DNA from: an uncultured Saprospiraceae bacterium
GTDB lineage: Bacteria > Bacteroidota > Bacteroidia > Chitinophagales > Saprospiraceae
DNA: 39,159 bases
Assembly: GCA_938002665.1 (NCBI GenBank)
Contig: CALLAE010000061.1
Span: 1 to 39,159, forward strand
Reading direction: 5' to 3'
Part shown: piece after piece, positions 15,647 to 24,086 of the stretch
Layout of the letters: the number at the start of each line of letters is the position of its first letter
Position numbering within the stretch: position 1 is the first letter of the stretch
Position numbers and translations under genes: made by a program
Notes under the pieces: model-generated
The model's input: the letters and a program-made list of their open reading frames with translations, nothing else
Told to the model about the DNA's origin: nothing
Databases searched by the model: none

Positions 15647-16801
15647 TTATTCGTTCAGTGACCAATCATAGTCTAAATAGCTGAGCTGAGCGCCCTTATC
15701 TATCGTCGTAGAGCTGTACTTGTTGAGAAAGGAGATCAGGTCACCGAAGTCCTCTGCATACCATTCAAATATTTTAGATACTGAGCAGCTCTTAGCGGCT
15801 AGCTGATTGTGACTGGCATTATTTACAAAGGCTTTGGTCTGCTTTTCGAAATTTGCCTCTAGATTAGCTGCAGTCCATGCTTTGTTGAGGAGAGGGGGGC
15901 AAGACTTAGCTGCACAGTTGACAGCAAAGTGAATTCTGGGCTCATTGAATTGCGGGCGGATAATATCGTTCTCTATATTATTGAGGGAAAGTGTTCTTCC
16001 ATCTAACTTAATCCACTTCGTATCCCAAGGTTTGCCACCATCTAAGTCAGTGATAGAGGCTACTGGGTAGGCATTGAGAATTTTCTTTATCGTGAATGCA
16101 TTGTAGGCATTTATCCAGAATGCTAGTTTCTCCTTTTTTGACATGGTGCTTAGCTCTGCCGACTCTAGGGCAGCGAGATATAGGTCTAATTCTGCGCTCT
16201 GACTTTTGAGGCCTTTATAATTTACTTTTCCACTGGCAGATACGTGGGTGGAGAGTAGCTTGTCGAAGGGCTCGTGAGAAAGCTTTGCGGGAGCAGGTTT
16301 CTTTTCGTTAGTTGACTTAGTAGGTCTTACATCCTCTACAGTTTCTTCTTTCTGAGGCACAGGCTGGAGTGCTGGCTTTGAAGCCGTGGAGGTTACAGCC
16401 GCGGTGGCAGCTTCTGTAATTGCTTTTGTTGCTGTTTCTCTCAGAGGTGCAGGCTTATCTTTTATTACTTCTGACTCTTGAGGTGCAGCAGGTACATTAT
16501 CTTTCTTTTCTATCGGCTGAGAACCTGACCTAGTAGTTACTTTTTCTACGGTTCTCCTAATTTCTTTTTTTGGCTTAAGCGCAGGCTTTTCTTCTATATT
16601 GGTTTGTTCTATTTTGGTTTCTTCTATAGCGACATACTTTTCCTCCACAGCAAGCTGAGTTTCTACTTCCTTCTTTATATCACTGGCTACGACTTTAGCA
16701 GCAGTTGTGGATTTCTCTACTGCCGCTACTTTTGAAGAGTTAGCATTATTACATGAAAAAAGGAAAAGAAAACCGACAAGAAAAAACCCTAAATAATTCA
16801 T
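15647..16801 (-). CDS. DUF547-domain lipoprotein
   Basis: 384 residues. Lipobox LFSC with Cys17 as the predicted lipidated residue. Residues ~18-175 are a low-complexity linker of Lys, Glu, Ala, Pro and Thr, suited to span the periplasm or peptidoglycan. Residues ~180-375 are a DUF547 domain: FWINAYNAFTIKKIL, WDTKWIKLDGRTLSLNNIEN, RIHFAVNCAAKSCPPL and WYAEDFGD. The invariant Cys/His pattern resembles a papain/transglutaminase-like fold, but no activity is established for the family. Single gene, no evident operon partner. Start fixed by the lipoprotein signal. Confidence 0.9.
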   Translation of the reverse strand: MNYLGFFLVGFLFLFSCNNANSSKVAAVEKSTTAAKVVASDIKKEVETQLAVEEKYVAIEETKIEQTNIEEKPALKPKKEIRRTVEKVTTRSGSQPIEKKDNVPAAPQESEVIKDKPAPLRETATKAITEAATAAVTSTASKPALQPVPQKEETVEDVRPTKSTNEKKPAPAKLSHEPFDKLLSTHVSASGKVNYKGLKSQSAELDLYLAALESAELSTMSKKEKLAFWINAYNAFTIKKILNAYPVASITDLDGGKPWDTKWIKLDGRTLSLNNIENDIIRPQFNEPRIHFAVNCAAKSCPPLLNKAWTAANLEANFEKQTKAFVNNASHNQLAAKSCSVSKIFEWYAEDFGDLISFLNKYSSTTIDKGAQLSYLDYDWSLNE

Positions 16802-17182
16802 AGCTACTTTGATTTAAGTAAAAGTACTAACGAAATTGCCAAAAGAAACAACATATTGCAACATCATTTCTCTTAAGAAGATGATAAATTATGGAACGAC
16901 AATGCACCCATAGGCATCAGTGACAAAAAAGTAATAAGTCGTGCAACCATTAAGATTTTATAAAGTGATACTTACTGGATCTAGCCTCAGATCTTATAAT
17001 ACGTAAAGCAGCTATAGTTAGACAGTTATCAGGATGCACATAGAAACTAAAAATATGACTCAGGGGAATATAATGCATCATATGGCTAACTATTCAGTCT
17101 TACAATAGAATTGCTATACTATATTCATTGATTGTCAATCTAAGACATAGTTATACTACTATACTAGTTGCATATAGATAAA
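16802..17182. other. 381-nt spacer, no gene
   Basis: The spacer lies between the DUF547 gene (its upstream region) and the 3' end of the TonB receptor gene. It is AT-rich and stop-rich in all frames, with short direct repeats around ATAGTTAGACAGTTATC and ATACTACTATACTAG. No exact minus-strand TAnnTTTG, riboswitch or convincing terminator was found. Confidence 0.4.
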
Positions 17183-19468
17183 CTAGAAATCTAGTTCCGC
17201 TCTAACAGATAGGTTCCTAGGGGCTTCCAAAATGCCTGGTCTGATTGCATATTCTTCATTAAGAAGATTCTCTGCAAGCACTGAAACTTTTACCACGCCA
17301 AAGTCATAGCCCATTCTCACATCTGTTCTAAAGTAGCCTCCATTAGCCTCTCGATACTGATTTATTTCATTGAGCAAAGAGAGGAACTGGTCTATAGTTA
17401 TCATGGGGCTAGTGTAGTTAGCAGAAATACCTAGAGAAATATTGGATCTCGTCAGTTCTGCATCGAATTTAAAATTATGCTTATTTCTATATTTTAAGGT
17501 GTTTCTATCAGCGGTAGGATCCGTAGGGACACTGATGCTTGCCCTTAAATTATCATTGGTATCAAAATCCTTATAACTGGAATCCAAAAAAGTATAACCC
17601 AATAATAGGTCTAGCTGGAGCTGATCAATCTTAGAACGACCTATCAAGTTTAGTTCTGCACCATTAATTAAAGTGTTGCCTACATTTTGGGACTGAAAAC
17701 CAGACTGGCCCGCAAATTGTCCAAAAGTAAATTCCATCATATTGTTATACTCTGATCGGAACACCGCCACATCCACAAAGCCTTGCCAGCCTCCTAACTT
17801 TATGCCCTGCTTAATACCGAGCTCTGCTGTCCATCCTGTCTCTGATTCTAACTCAGGATTGGGTATGACCAGAAAGCTACCTAGATCCGTAGACACAAAT
17901 TTTTCTGCAAGTGTCGGGAAGCGATATCCCTGCCCCCATGAGCCTCTTAAGTTTGTAAATTCTGCTAACTGATAATTCAATCCTATTCTTGACACCAGCC
18001 TACCCTCTGCATCTTCGGGGTATGGCAAAGTATCTCCTGCTGATACTTCTGGGTGCTGATTATACTCGTACCTAGTTCCTAGAGTTACTGTCAGCTTCTC
18101 TTTGAATGTTTTTTCTAGCTGGCCATAAGCAGCCATGTTGTTTGATCCTAAGTCTAGATTACCATACAACTCAGACTGAGAACTGGCAAAATAACCTGAC
18201 GAACCCAAAGTATACTCTATCCCTAAATTTCTAAGCTTACTGGTAAACTGGTATTCGAGAAAGAAATTTTCAGAACTGGTTGCTTGATTGGTTACACTGG
18301 TATTATTCAGCTCATAGAATCGTGTAATAAGTTTATGCTTGTTATTCTTCTTATCATAGATAGTGAGCTGAGGATCTATATAATAGCGCTTAGTTGTCCC
18401 AGCAGTATAAGTGCCTTCCCAACCTGTATAGGCACCTGATCTAGCATCTGCCCACAGCAGATAATTCCCATCATTCTTATAATTGTACATGGTATTTATC
18501 GCTAAGTTTATTCTATCACTGAATCGGTACTTGAGATTAGCTGATAAGCGATACTTTTCTTTGAACACAGCTCGGTAATAGCTTTTAGTATTCTCATAGA
18601 AGCCTGCTGCCACTACATCTAAGGCTCCAAACTTTTGCTTATGTACAGCTCCTAAGTGATACCTGTGAGGGCTGGTTTCTTCAGCACTACCCCACCACTG
18701 CTTCCTAGAATCTGCTGGACTCAGATAACTGGTGAATGAAGAGCTCACTTTAGTAGAGGGCACAGAGGTTGCATAACCAGTTCTGATATTGATAATACCA
18801 TTGAGTGCAGCGGAGCCGTAGAGGGCTGACGAAGCACCTTTCAGCACTTCTATCTGCGAAATATTTTCTACTGGAATGTCATCCCACAAAGGTCTGCCTG
18901 CATCTGCTTGAAAGGCGGGTACGTCGTCTATAAGCAAAAGAACTCTGCTTCCAGCTCCATAAGAATAGCCAGAGCCACCTCTGATATTTGCTTGCCCATC
19001 TATTATCTGAACACCTGGAATTTTATCTAGTAACTTATCCACCTTCGTAGTGTTAGTGCTCTCTAGTAATTTGGGTTTTATTACATTGATAGAGACGGCT
19101 GACTTGGCCAGACTTTTCTCATAGCGCGATCCTGTAATCGTGGTAGTCTCTAATATAACTTTGCTGAGAGTAAGTGCAATGTCCAAGACCTGATCTCTTC
19201 CCTCATAGTTTATGGCTAAGATGTAATCCTCATATCCTAGATAATCTACGATGATACCAGTATCCTCTTGCTGAAGGTCAATGCTGAAACTACCATCCAC
19301 GTCAGAGATTGTCCCTTGACTATTCTGACCACTGCTTCTTATAGTAGCACCTATAAGAGGATCGCCTGTCACAGCATCCGTTATCTTTCCACTGAGGTTA
19401 TAGGTCTGAGCAGAGAGTATAGCAAAGCAAATAGGTAGAGCGAGGGCAGTAAGAATTAGTCTTTTCAT
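17183..19468 (-). CDS. TonB-dependent outer-membrane receptor with carboxypeptidase-regulatory-like domain
   Basis: 761 residues. Signal peptide 1-20. Carboxypeptidase-regulatory-like beta-sandwich ~22-105 (LSGKITDAVTGDPLIGATI, GTISDVDGSFSI), typical of Bacteroidota receptors. Plug domain ~125-235 (VDKLLDKIPGVQIIDGQANIRGGSGYSYGAGSRVLLLIDDVPA, VEVLKGASSALYGSAALNGIINI). A 22-strand barrel runs to the C-terminal RAELDF. At 761 residues it is smaller than SusC proteins and resembles siderophore or cobalamin-type receptors. No SusD partner lies nearby, so the ligand is unknown. It follows the threonine dehydrogenase gene by 47 nt and probably shares its promoter. Confidence 0.9.
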   Translation of the reverse strand: MKRLILTALALPICFAILSAQTYNLSGKITDAVTGDPLIGATIRSSGQNSQGTISDVDGSFSIDLQQEDTGIIVDYLGYEDYILAINYEGRDQVLDIALTLSKVILETTTITGSRYEKSLAKSAVSINVIKPKLLESTNTTKVDKLLDKIPGVQIIDGQANIRGGSGYSYGAGSRVLLLIDDVPAFQADAGRPLWDDIPVENISQIEVLKGASSALYGSAALNGIINIRTGYATSVPSTKVSSSFTSYLSPADSRKQWWGSAEETSPHRYHLGAVHKQKFGALDVVAAGFYENTKSYYRAVFKEKYRLSANLKYRFSDRINLAINTMYNYKNDGNYLLWADARSGAYTGWEGTYTAGTTKRYYIDPQLTIYDKKNNKHKLITRFYELNNTSVTNQATSSENFFLEYQFTSKLRNLGIEYTLGSSGYFASSQSELYGNLDLGSNNMAAYGQLEKTFKEKLTVTLGTRYEYNQHPEVSAGDTLPYPEDAEGRLVSRIGLNYQLAEFTNLRGSWGQGYRFPTLAEKFVSTDLGSFLVIPNPELESETGWTAELGIKQGIKLGGWQGFVDVAVFRSEYNNMMEFTFGQFAGQSGFQSQNVGNTLINGAELNLIGRSKIDQLQLDLLLGYTFLDSSYKDFDTNDNLRASISVPTDPTADRNTLKYRNKHNFKFDAELTRSNISLGISANYTSPMITIDQFLSLLNEINQYREANGGYFRTDVRMGYDFGVVKVSVLAENLLNEEYAIRPGILEAPRNLSVRAELDF

Positions 19469-19515
19469 AACTTAAGTTAATATAAGTCAAGTTACTAATA
19501 TGTTAGGAAAGACGC

Positions 19516-20448
19516 CTAGACCTGGACATTTTTAAGCATGTCTATCGTCATCTCTGACATGCTAAATTCTGGTTGCCAGCCCCAATCAGAACGGGCCAAG
19601 CTATCATCGGTAGTCTCTGTCCATGAGTCCGCAATTTTTTGTCTGGCATCAGGCTGATAAGCAATGGTCAACTCAGGAAGGTGTTTTTTTATTTCTTCAT
19701 AGACTTCTCTAGGAGACAGAGAGAAACTAGCTAAGTTATATCCCATAGAAGTAGAGATATCTTCTTGCTCAGCGTGCATAAGTTTCAGTGTGGCATTGAT
19801 CACATCAGGCATGTAGATCATAGGTAACCTTGTGTCTTCTTTAAGATAACTGATATAATGTCCCTCGCGCTTGGCTGCAAAAAATATTTCTACAGCAAAA
19901 TCCGTCGTCCCTCCATGTGGGATAACTTCATAACTGATGACACCAGGAAATCTAAGGGATCTTACATCTAGACCATACCTATTTCGGTAATACTCTCCCC
20001 ATAGCTCTCCAGTCATTTTTGATATGCCATACACCGTAGAAGGTATAAAGGAGGCATTTTGTGGTGTCATTATTCTTGGAGTAGTGGGGCCATAGACTCC
20101 GATAGTGCTGGGAAAGAACAATTTAGAAATACCATGCTCTTGGGCAAGAGCCAATATGTTCTGGTAAGAAATAAAATTAATGCGCCAAGTGAGATCAATA
20201 TTAGCTTCTCCTTTAGAAGAGAGGAGTGCTGCTAAATGATAGATCTGAGTGACTTTATATTTTCTGATGACTTCTGCTATTCTCACGCTGGAGGTCACAT
20301 CTATGAGTTCGAAGGGTCCATTGGATTCCATAGGATGCAGATCTGATGCAATCACATTCATATTCCCATGCAATTTTCTCAGGGCAGCTATAAGTACGGT
20401 GCCTATTTGGCCACCAGCTCCAGTAACCAGGACTACGGTTTTTGCCAC
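19516..20448 (-). CDS. tdh: L-threonine 3-dehydrogenase, short-chain (extended SDR) type
   Basis: 310 residues, cytoplasmic. The Rossmann motif GAGGQIG is at residues 10-16, with an acidic D36 after strand 2 indicating NAD preference. Ser114/Thr115 (FPSTIGVYG), Tyr140 and Lys144 (YGISK) form the SDR catalytic set. The sequence GGTTDFAVEIFFAAKREGHY with MIYMPDVINATLKLM is characteristic of SDR-type threonine dehydrogenase, which makes 2-amino-3-ketobutyrate from threonine for glycine formation. Other epimerase-like SDRs are the main alternative, but the length and motifs fit TDH best. Promoter -7 at 20507-20500; TonB receptor gene downstream. Confidence 0.85.
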   Translation of the reverse strand: MAKTVVLVTGAGGQIGTVLIAALRKLHGNMNVIASDLHPMESNGPFELIDVTSSVRIAEVIRKYKVTQIYHLAALLSSKGEANIDLTWRINFISYQNILALAQEHGISKLFFPSTIGVYGPTTPRIMTPQNASFIPSTVYGISKMTGELWGEYYRNRYGLDVRSLRFPGVISYEVIPHGGTTDFAVEIFFAAKREGHYISYLKEDTRLPMIYMPDVINATLKLMHAEQEDISTSMGYNLASFSLSPREVYEEIKKHLPELTIAYQPDARQKIADSWTETTDDSLARSDWGWQPEFSMSEMTIDMLKNVQV

Positions 20449-20499
20449 AGTTTTTATTTATCAGGTTCGCTCCAGCTATTATGCTTAGCTAGGTCAGAC

Positions 20500-20507
20500 C
20501 AAATCTA
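20500..20507 (-). promoter_or_regulatory. Promoter -7 box of tdh
   Basis: Minus-strand TAGATTTG is an exact TAnnTTTG match, 52 nt upstream of the tdh ATG. No clear -33 TTTG at the usual distance. Confidence 0.5.
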
Positions 20508-20545
20508 ATATTTCTTAGCAGAAAAGAAATATCAAAGTCAAATAT

Positions 20546-20986
20546 TTAGAAGCGGAAGTCGGCTATTTCCCTAACTTTTTTATTCTCAAAGTCAATTTCA
20601 TAAAGAAATGAAGACAGGCCATTACTCAAGACCATATATGGAACCCTCAGAGCCATATTGTAATCAGCGGCCTGAAAGGCAGTTTGGTCAGATAATTTAA
20701 TCTTGAAGCTTTTAAATTCAAACAATAAGTGGGGCTTACCCTTTCGATAATATACGAGATCATAACGCTTAGACATTCCACTAGTAATGATTTGCTTTTC
20801 TACTCCTAGAGAGGCGTAGGCAATTCCGTGCACTCTATTAAGATAACATATCCATGTCTGTCTTACCATTTCTTCAGGTAGGAGGACAAATTTTCTTTTC
20901 CTTATAGGATCAAAAATGTATTGCTTGTTATCACTCGTCGTAATATCTAGAAACTGGTGGTATTCAGAAAGATCTATATTCAGCAC
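20546..20986 (-). CDS. HsdR N-terminal-like PD-(D/E)XK protein (HSDR_N_2 family)
   Basis: 146 residues, small and cytoplasmic. The PD-(D/E)XK nuclease core is visible: an acidic residue in the strand KRYDLVYY (D76), then E90-F-K92 in LLFEFKS, and Q105 in FQAADYNMAL. The tail VPYMVLSNGLSSFLYEIDF matches the strand that closes HsdR N-terminal domains. Standalone HSDR_N_2 proteins are widespread in Bacteroidota, often near holA, and are not part of type I restriction systems. Here it begins 22 nt after the stop of the 741-residue helicase-like gene, same strand, with no terminator between, so the two are probably co-transcribed. Substrate unknown. Confidence 0.8.
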   Translation of the reverse strand: MLNIDLSEYHQFLDITTSDNKQYIFDPIRKRKFVLLPEEMVRQTWICYLNRVHGIAYASLGVEKQIITSGMSKRYDLVYYRKGKPHLLFEFKSFKIKLSDQTAFQAADYNMALRVPYMVLSNGLSSFLYEIDFENKKVREIADFRF

Positions 20987-21008
20987 AGATTCCGTATCCT
21001 AGTAGTAT

Positions 21009-23234
21009 TTAAACCATAGCTGCTGCTTGCTGCCCAGCCTCTATCTTGATGCTTCTGAATACCTTGTGAAATGCTTGCTTGCCTTTCAATAATATCTCGT
21101 AATTATCCACCGAGAGAACAGCTATACCAGCCGTCTTTAATTCATCTTTTATTCTGTGCTGTCTGACTATGGAGCTATGACTATTCATAGCAAAAAGATT
21201 ATCCTCTAGTAAGACATAGTTCTGAGTACTAGTATCTGCAAGCACACCTGGCATCAAATTAAATTCTTGAGAGTCACTTACAATTTCTTTGACACTGTAT
21301 GGCTCTAGGTACGAGAGCAAAGTAGCATTCTTTGCATCTGACCAAAACGAGATAATAGAAGCTCCCTTAGTCTGATATATTTTGAAGTCAGGACTGATGG
21401 ACTTCATTTCTTGACCAAGATATCTAGCCGCTCTGTTCAATTCAGAGATGGTTAAACTATCAAAGTGTCTATTTATATTATAGTTTTTCTTTTCTACCTC
21501 GATGATTTCGCAATCCCTCAGACTAGGAATTCTGTTTTTGACTTGCTCCATAAATAGAGCTGTGCTACCAAGAAAGGTATTCTTTAACCAGTCTTCTTGA
21601 TATATCTTCCTTGGAATATCGTTTAGAAAAATAAGATTGTCTGTCGCATTGATCAGCCTTTCTGAATACTTGTCATAGAATTCCGCGTCTATAATTAGCA
21701 AGGGATATCTTTCCATAATCTGTGTACCGCTTTCATCTAAGAAAGCCTCCCATGAGTCTGTATTGATATCCAGATGTTCAGCTTTAGACGTTGCATTCTT
21801 CTTCACTATTCCTATGTGTCTCAGATTAATGTAAGCATGCAAAAGCTTATCTAACTCTGAGTCTTTCTTTTGGACTGAACTTAAATTGAACTTAGAAAAA
21901 TTGACATAATTTTCTAAAAATAACTGCTGATAACCCTCTCCCCAAAACTGCTCTTGCTTACTAAGGTGCTGGATAACTGCTAGATCTTCTGTACTCAATT
22001 GTTGCTCAAATTCTAACCAGTCAATGTACCCCTCATTATCAATCAAGAAAAACTGACCATAGGCAAGTTTATCTTTTAGCTGAAGGAGATTGTTTTTCTG
22101 GTAAGTAAAGGCAACACTTTTGGGACAGGGGTTTTCAGAAAACAACTCGAGTGCTTTTACTTCTTGAAATATGACATTCGTTGCCTTGATCAGTTCTGCT
22201 AGCTGTGGGTAGTCTGTGTTTGCTGCTGTCAGTTTATCGAGGAAGGCCGAGCTGAGTTTTTGCGTCTCTGCCTGTTGAGCTACTATCTTCTCAGCGATTG
22301 CTTCTTCTATCCTCGCCATTCCCATTTTTAGTCCTGCAGCCTCTGTGGGAGGATCAGCGGTTATATCCAATGCTTCGAATAGGGCTTTCTGATGAAACGT
22401 CTGCTTTATCAAGTCTGTTTCGGTAATCTCAGACTGACTATGGTACATTGATCGGAGTTCAGATAACTTTATTTTAATTTGATCCAGTCCATCAGTCTGA
22501 CCTGTCTCATAAGAACTGCAGACTCGCTGCTCTATTTCTTCATAGCCTTTCAAGATTGAATTGATTCTGCTTTCCAACTCTCTGAGCTGAATCTGTATTT
22601 CTTTGCTGCCGAGTGCTAATAGAGTGGATTTGAGAAATGGATTATGGTTATCCAGATAGAAGAACTTCTCTTTGTGTAACTTTTGCGCTTCTATGAGCAT
22701 TTCCTTTTTAGCTCTATAGACTCCATAGTCATAAGGAGGCTTTAGCACTAGACTTGTCTGACTGGAACTAGATTGTGAACCCAAGAACAACTTATCATTT
22801 ATCTGCGCGAGGCTGAGTGATCCTAGCTGGGGTACTCTCAGTTTGCTGGCATCTAAGTTCATCTGCGTAAGTAAGTCTTCTAAGGCCAGACGAGCCCTCT
22901 CGTGGTCCTTGACTTGTTGTAGAGACGCATTTTTTCTTTGATCATCATCTCTGAACTTTTCCTTCCAGTAACTAGATTCTAATAACCTACCATCATTAAG
23001 AATGAGACATAACTGACTGAGAGTATACTTAGAGATGTGATAATTTATCTGTTCTAGATCATCCTTATCATTAACGACTACGACAGTATGTTTTCCCTCC
23101 TCCAGATTATAATAACAGGTCCAAAAGAGAGACATGATGCTGCGTTCCTGATTTTTATAAGTAAGCACTGCGTTTGTCCCCGACTGAGAGACAACTAGGT
23201 CAGAAGCAATTAATTTAGACAATGGTAAAGTCAT
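21009..23234 (-). CDS. Large cytoplasmic protein resembling a degenerate SF1 helicase
   Basis: 741 residues from ATG 23234; the frame is open to a TTG at 23255, but that overlaps the -7 box, so the ATG is preferred. No signal or TM. I see weak SF1 helicase landmarks. VLTYKNQERSIMSL, where a P-loop GPPGTGKS would lie, is followed by a motif Ia-like TVVVVNDKDDLEQI. A coiled-coil middle (~200-340) follows. Then YPLLIIDAEFYDKY stands in place of a DEAx Walker B, and NLIFLNDIPRKI in place of GDxxQL. All catalytic motifs appear lost, so it is probably a scaffold or DNA-binding relic. Its operon partner is a PD-(D/E)XK protein. The helicase relationship is inference from motif order only. Confidence 0.5.
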   Translation of the reverse strand: MTLPLSKLIASDLVVSQSGTNAVLTYKNQERSIMSLFWTCYYNLEEGKHTVVVVNDKDDLEQINYHISKYTLSQLCLILNDGRLLESSYWKEKFRDDDQRKNASLQQVKDHERARLALEDLLTQMNLDASKLRVPQLGSLSLAQINDKLFLGSQSSSSQTSLVLKPPYDYGVYRAKKEMLIEAQKLHKEKFFYLDNHNPFLKSTLLALGSKEIQIQLRELESRINSILKGYEEIEQRVCSSYETGQTDGLDQIKIKLSELRSMYHSQSEITETDLIKQTFHQKALFEALDITADPPTEAAGLKMGMARIEEAIAEKIVAQQAETQKLSSAFLDKLTAANTDYPQLAELIKATNVIFQEVKALELFSENPCPKSVAFTYQKNNLLQLKDKLAYGQFFLIDNEGYIDWLEFEQQLSTEDLAVIQHLSKQEQFWGEGYQQLFLENYVNFSKFNLSSVQKKDSELDKLLHAYINLRHIGIVKKNATSKAEHLDINTDSWEAFLDESGTQIMERYPLLIIDAEFYDKYSERLINATDNLIFLNDIPRKIYQEDWLKNTFLGSTALFMEQVKNRIPSLRDCEIIEVEKKNYNINRHFDSLTISELNRAARYLGQEMKSISPDFKIYQTKGASIISFWSDAKNATLLSYLEPYSVKEIVSDSQEFNLMPGVLADTSTQNYVLLEDNLFAMNSHSSIVRQHRIKDELKTAGIAVLSVDNYEILLKGKQAFHKVFRSIKIEAGQQAAAMV

Positions 23235-23252
23235 AGCTGCGAATTGAAGAAT

Positions 23253-23260
23253 CAAATATA
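23253..23260 (-). promoter_or_regulatory. Promoter -7 box of the helicase-like/nuclease operon
   Basis: Minus-strand TATATTTG matches TAnnTTTG exactly. It lies 19 nt upstream of ATG 23234 and overlaps the alternative TTG start, supporting the ATG. Confidence 0.55.
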
Positions 23261-23333
23261 TATAAATATTTATAATATATAACTTATTAGATTATAAGAG
23301 AATTACTAAAATTGCTCCTATGATAGAATGCAT

Positions 23334-23367
23334 AAAAAAAGAGCTGTGACTCAGTCGTCACAGCTCT
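23334..23367 (-). terminator. Terminator of the MORN lipoprotein gene
   Basis: GAGCTGTGAC (23341-23350) and GTCACAGCTC (23357-23366) form a perfect 10-bp stem with a 6-nt loop, followed on the minus strand by TTTTTTT. It separates the MORN gene from the helicase-like operon. Confidence 0.85.
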
Positions 23368-23400
23368 CTATATTATATTTTTCTTGTCCGAAGCGTACTA

Positions 23401-23997
23401 TTAGCCGCCTTTGACTATTCCTCCACTGACCTTTTCGCCATTCTTGTATTCATATTCCATCGTCATCTCACCTTCTTCATTGTACCATTTCATGCTACCA
23501 TGTTGTTTCCCGTTCTTGAAATTGATTTCTTTCTGCACTACTCCATCAGTGTAGTAATCAGTAGATAGACCATTAAGAACATTGTCCTTGTAGTTCTTTA
23601 CTGATAAGGCACGACCGAACTTATAGGTGACGACTTGGCCATCATACTTATTGTTTTTGTAGTTGGTTTCAGACTCTATTTGTCCTCTATTATTTAATTC
23701 ATAATAGGGTCCATTGAGAATGCCATTTGTGTAAGAAGCTATGGACTTTACTCTTCCTGCATCTTTACCAGTATGATAAGTCATCCATACACCAGATTTC
23801 TGTCCACCGGATAGATATCCTCTTTCAGTAAAGTTTCCGTCAGCATCTTTTTTAAAAGCCACAGTTACACCACCGCCCGCATTGTCTGTAGTATAACCAT
23901 CAAGGTTAGTTGTAGCACCTCCGCTAGCTCCTCCACCAGAATTTCCACCACAAGCAACAAGGAATATTGTTGCCAAGCTAAATAGTATACATTTCAT
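23401..23997 (-). CDS. MORN-repeat lipoprotein (YwqK-type)
   Basis: 198 residues from ATG 23997; the frame extends to 24057 but only this start puts the lipoprotein signal at the N-terminus (MKCILFSLATIFLVACGG, Cys16). A Gly/Ser linker is followed by about six MORN-like units of ~22 residues: GYLSGGQKSGVWMTYH, YTNGILNGPYYEL, YKNNKYDGQVVTYK, YKDNVLNGLSTDYYTDG, FKNGKQHGSMKWYNEEG and YKNGEKVSGG. MORN units form a beta-strand array for lipid or protein contact. Databases often label such proteins YwqK-family antitoxins, but no toxin gene is adjacent, and a surface or periplasmic structural role is likelier. Confidence 0.85.
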   Translation of the reverse strand: MKCILFSLATIFLVACGGNSGGGASGGATTNLDGYTTDNAGGGVTVAFKKDADGNFTERGYLSGGQKSGVWMTYHTGKDAGRVKSIASYTNGILNGPYYELNNRGQIESETNYKNNKYDGQVVTYKFGRALSVKNYKDNVLNGLSTDYYTDGVVQKEINFKNGKQHGSMKWYNEEGEMTMEYEYKNGEKVSGGIVKGG

Positions 23998-24086
23998 ATT
24001 AGTAATTTTTGTAATGCGAAAATAAAGTATCTTACATAATCTTGTAGCCATAATCACTATTTTTCTACAGTTTTGCGGAAAATTGA

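Noticed and set aside
20546-20986. Type I restriction-modification system
   Set aside because: Only an HsdR N-terminal-like domain is present; no helicase-active HsdR, HsdM or HsdS is encoded nearby.
23401-23997. Toxin-antitoxin system based on the YwqK-type label
   Set aside because: No toxin gene is adjacent, and the lipoprotein signal and MORN array point to an envelope protein.
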